A model generated the notes under the pieces. That model had not been told where the DNA came from, searched no databases, and saw only the letters and a program-made list of their open reading frames with translations. Both the position numbers and the translations under genes were made by a program. From Carnegiea gigantea (Eukaryota; Streptophyta; Magnoliopsida; Caryophyllales; Cactaceae), in contig JAKOGI010000539.1 of assembly GCA_029747015.1 (NCBI GenBank), forward strand, positions 341,001-405,000: a DNA stretch of 64,000 bases, read 5' to 3'. Positions 61,509 to 64,000 of the stretch are shown in pieces (the first letter of the stretch is position 1; each line of letters opens with the position of its first letter).

Positions 61509-62825
61509 ATATAAGTGATTGCCACTGGTTGAACCCCTAAAATGAAGAAGAAACAGGGGGTGGAGGACACACCTTATATCATGGATAGCCTTGTTTAGAA
61601 GCCTATGAGGCACCATGAATGAATTGACAATTAGAACAGAGTTTCAAAAAGCAAGATAACACAACGAAACTGAGATTAGAAAGTGGGTTATCTATGAAGC
61701 ACAAATCTCTGTTTTGGGAAATTGTTGCTCTGTTTTTAAAAAAAAATGGCAGAACTGCAAATGTTATTTTATTTTTTTAAAAAAGCTTTGCTCTCTACCA
61801 TTTGAAATAAGATAACAATATTAGCAAGAGCAAGGTCAAACAAATTGGAAGTCTTGGTTCTTTATGTTGATAGCTTGTGGCTTTTAGATAGCTTTTTTAC
61901 TGGCGACTAATTGGTTGGGAGCAAAGAGATTGTCAACTTATCAAAGGAATGTTGCTGGAGCCAAATAAAATCAAAAACAATGAAAATAAAGTCCTACAAT
62001 AACGACTGAATAGGAGGCCAGGGCTTTAAAATAAAAAATAAAAAATAAAAAAATTGATGAATAAGAAAAAAAGAAGGAAGAAGAAGAACTTGTCATTGTT
62101 GCTTCTTCGCTGAAAACAGAGAATCGGGGGACAGCACTGTGAACACCAAAAGGCAAAAAGGGGAGAGAGAAATTAGAGAGCCTCTGCATAAACCAAGGAT
62201 AGATTTTTTTTGGCAAAATGGCATCTCATTTACAAAATGGAACTCCTTTACCATAAGGTTCTGGTAAGGCCCCCAAAAAAAAAAAGAGACTGGGATCAAG
62301 TGTTTGCCTCGGAATAATTATAGCAAGGCTATGACCTAAATAATTTATGTGGATACTACACATAAATCATAGGTGGATGGGTATAATATATATACACGTC
62401 TACTTGAATAAAATTCATAAAGAGGAAAAATAAATTTATGCCTGAATATCGATTAGAACTTCGGTGACTTGATTCCAATAAGGATACAGAGGAAACTCGA
62501 TATAAAATTTTGTCGAATTCAGTCTAAATCGAAGTCCTCAGATGGGCTCAAACTGACTTCCCTTAAACTTCCAAATCTACGAAATGGACCAAAACAAGTC
62601 TTATTTATTTTTTCTCACCTTTATAAAAGACCAGATTATAATTCTGTAACCCTTGGTTACACGTTACGTAATCAAAACAAATTAAAGGGTGAGTTTTTTT
62701 CCAAAAAGTCGAAATCGTGTTCAAACAATAAGCATGACAAAATAGGCTAAACCCGAGCCAAACATACAAGACAACTTACTAAATTTCCCTCCTCCCACAA
62801 TATAAGCCTAAGACAAATTTGGGCC
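61509..62825. other. Unannotated AT-rich stretch
   Basis: No gene or clear mobile element is seen. It includes A/T runs at 61735-61790 and (AAAT)n-like sequence at 62028-62055. ORFs at 61971-62299 and 62469-62750 show no domain. Confidence 0.5.
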
Positions 62826-63530
62826 AAAAACTACGTCGATTTGATCCCATCAAGAGTACGTAGAAAACCCATAAATAAATTTTGGGCGCAATCGCAAGTT
62901 GAACAAAATTAATGGAGCGACCCTAATAAAGGATTAAGTCAGTGAAATGGCCAAAATTACAACTCAGTCAAGGGCCGTCAAAATTTTTTTTTTTGACATG
63001 GTCATTAAAGTAAAATTCAAATGTCAAAATTATGGTCATCTGTTTTTTTTTAAGGCCAACATAAATGGTTAAAATGAATAATATTTTAACCAAACTAAAG
63101 GATAAATTGAATCAAATAAAGTATAAGAACTACGTCGATTTGATCCCACGAAGGGTATGTAGGAAACCTATAAATAAATTTCGGATGCAATTGCAAGTTA
63201 AGCAAAATAAAAGAACCGACCTAAAAAAAGGGGTGAGTCAGAAAATAAGAAAATCGTTGCAAACGGCTAAAAATAATAATAAAAATAACTTAGCCACTAA
63301 AAGTTAAAAAAAAATCAAATGATAAAATTAAATCAAAATTGTGGATAGTAAATTAGTCCACATATAATAAAGTCCAAAATCAAAACTCAAAATTAAATTA
63401 TGGTTATAACATAACCGAAATAAAATTCAAATAAAATTAAAGAACTAGCGGCCGGTTTGATCCTCTATAAAAGAGGTACATAGGCAACTCACGATAAATA
63501 AGTAAGTGCAACCCAAATTCCAAATCAAAT
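62826..63530. repeat. About 300-bp repeats resembling Tat/Ogre-type LTR sequence
   Basis: Three spaced units begin AACTACGTCGATTTGATCCC (62829, 63128) or the diverged AACTAGCGGCCGGTTTGATC (63442). They are followed by a GTACGTAGRMAACCCATAAA-like string and a GCAATYGCAAGTT element. The phrase resembles a repeated motif I associate with LTRs of Tat/Ogre-group Ty3/gypsy elements. No LTR ends or coding parts are in the window. Confidence 0.55.
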
Positions 63531-64000
63531 AAAATTGCCCGTGCCATAACCTGCATATGAAGAATGTGTACGTGTAGTACCCTTCCTAGAAGGTGCCTAT
63601 ACGGCCACTATCTGATGCAATCAAGTTTTAGATAACGGGTGTCTCGACATACAATATACATGTCGACTCAAACTGTATAAAGTCTTATTAATACAAAATA
63701 AAACGAACAAAGAAAGAAAATAATAAAATAAAACGAATCGGAATCAAAAGGTGGTCTCCGAAAAGGGAGACGTAATTAAGAAAGTTTATCCTCTTGAATA
63801 GGATCGTACTCAAAATAAACCAATGCATATTTTTTATACGTCGAAAAGTTGTGTTGTGCATATTATTTATTTTTACTAAATTTTTGCTCAACAGGCACAA
63901 CCACAGAAAGAGACCGTGATGCACAAGGTTCCCAACAGCTAAGGCATCAGGTAGAAAGCAAAGGCATGCACATCAAGATGCGAGGCCCAAATTTTTGCAA
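63531..64000. other. Right edge, likely continuation of the same repeat
   Basis: This is AT-rich sequence with no gene. Minus-strand ORF 63688-63924 (Phe/Leu/Ile-rich) shows no domain. It may belong to the Tat/Ogre-like LTR that starts before it. Confidence 0.35.

Overview
The window is AT-rich plant nuclear DNA, most likely from a TE-rich eudicot. It is mainly layered LTR retrotransposons plus the 3' part of one nuclear gene for a chloroplast protein. Everything was read by eye from sequence and translations. Family names rest on recognised motifs, because no search could be run.

Left block (1-39915). The oldest layer is a badly decayed plus-strand Ty3/gypsy element (here D): protease and reverse transcriptase at 6354-7702, RNase H, integrase and tail at 37945-39915. 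It is interrupted twice. On its left, a minus-strand chromovirus-like element (H) leaves gag, an unusual pair of ORFs upstream of gag, a primer-binding site and a very long LTR (1775-6348). Inside the D polymerase, at 7703-37944 with 5-bp target duplications TTTAT, lies element E, a chromovirus with about 3.1-kb LTRs. The 5' LTR of E holds an Athila-type element F (8619-26535, minus strand). The gag of F holds a non-autonomous relative G (18233-24007, minus strand). The 5' LTR of E also runs into an inverted LTR of its own family (B, 27766-30120), so two 3' ends of the same family face outward around an unrecognised 3.8-kb core.

Middle block (40700-52577). A 1.16-kb hAT-like DNA element with 8-bp duplications CATATAAC (41103-42266) sits inside a probable second hAT-like element. 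It is followed by AT-rich intergenic DNA and a complete but coding-dead Ty1/copia element (45224-52572, duplications ATGAC).

Right block (52578-64000). The last four exons of a gene for the photosystem II assembly factor HCF136 lie on the minus strand (55718-58902). All phases and GT-AG sites agree. The 5' exons were not found before the right edge, so the next intron is at least 5 kb long or the gene is truncated. A 287-bp TRIM element with duplications GATAC sits 21 nt from one exon. Further right are an array of 16-bp palindromes and about 300-bp repeats resembling the LTR of Tat/Ogre-type elements.

Apart from HCF136, no gene here looks functional: nearly all retroelement frames carry stops, shifts or lost catalytic residues, often explained by C-to-T or G-to-A changes.
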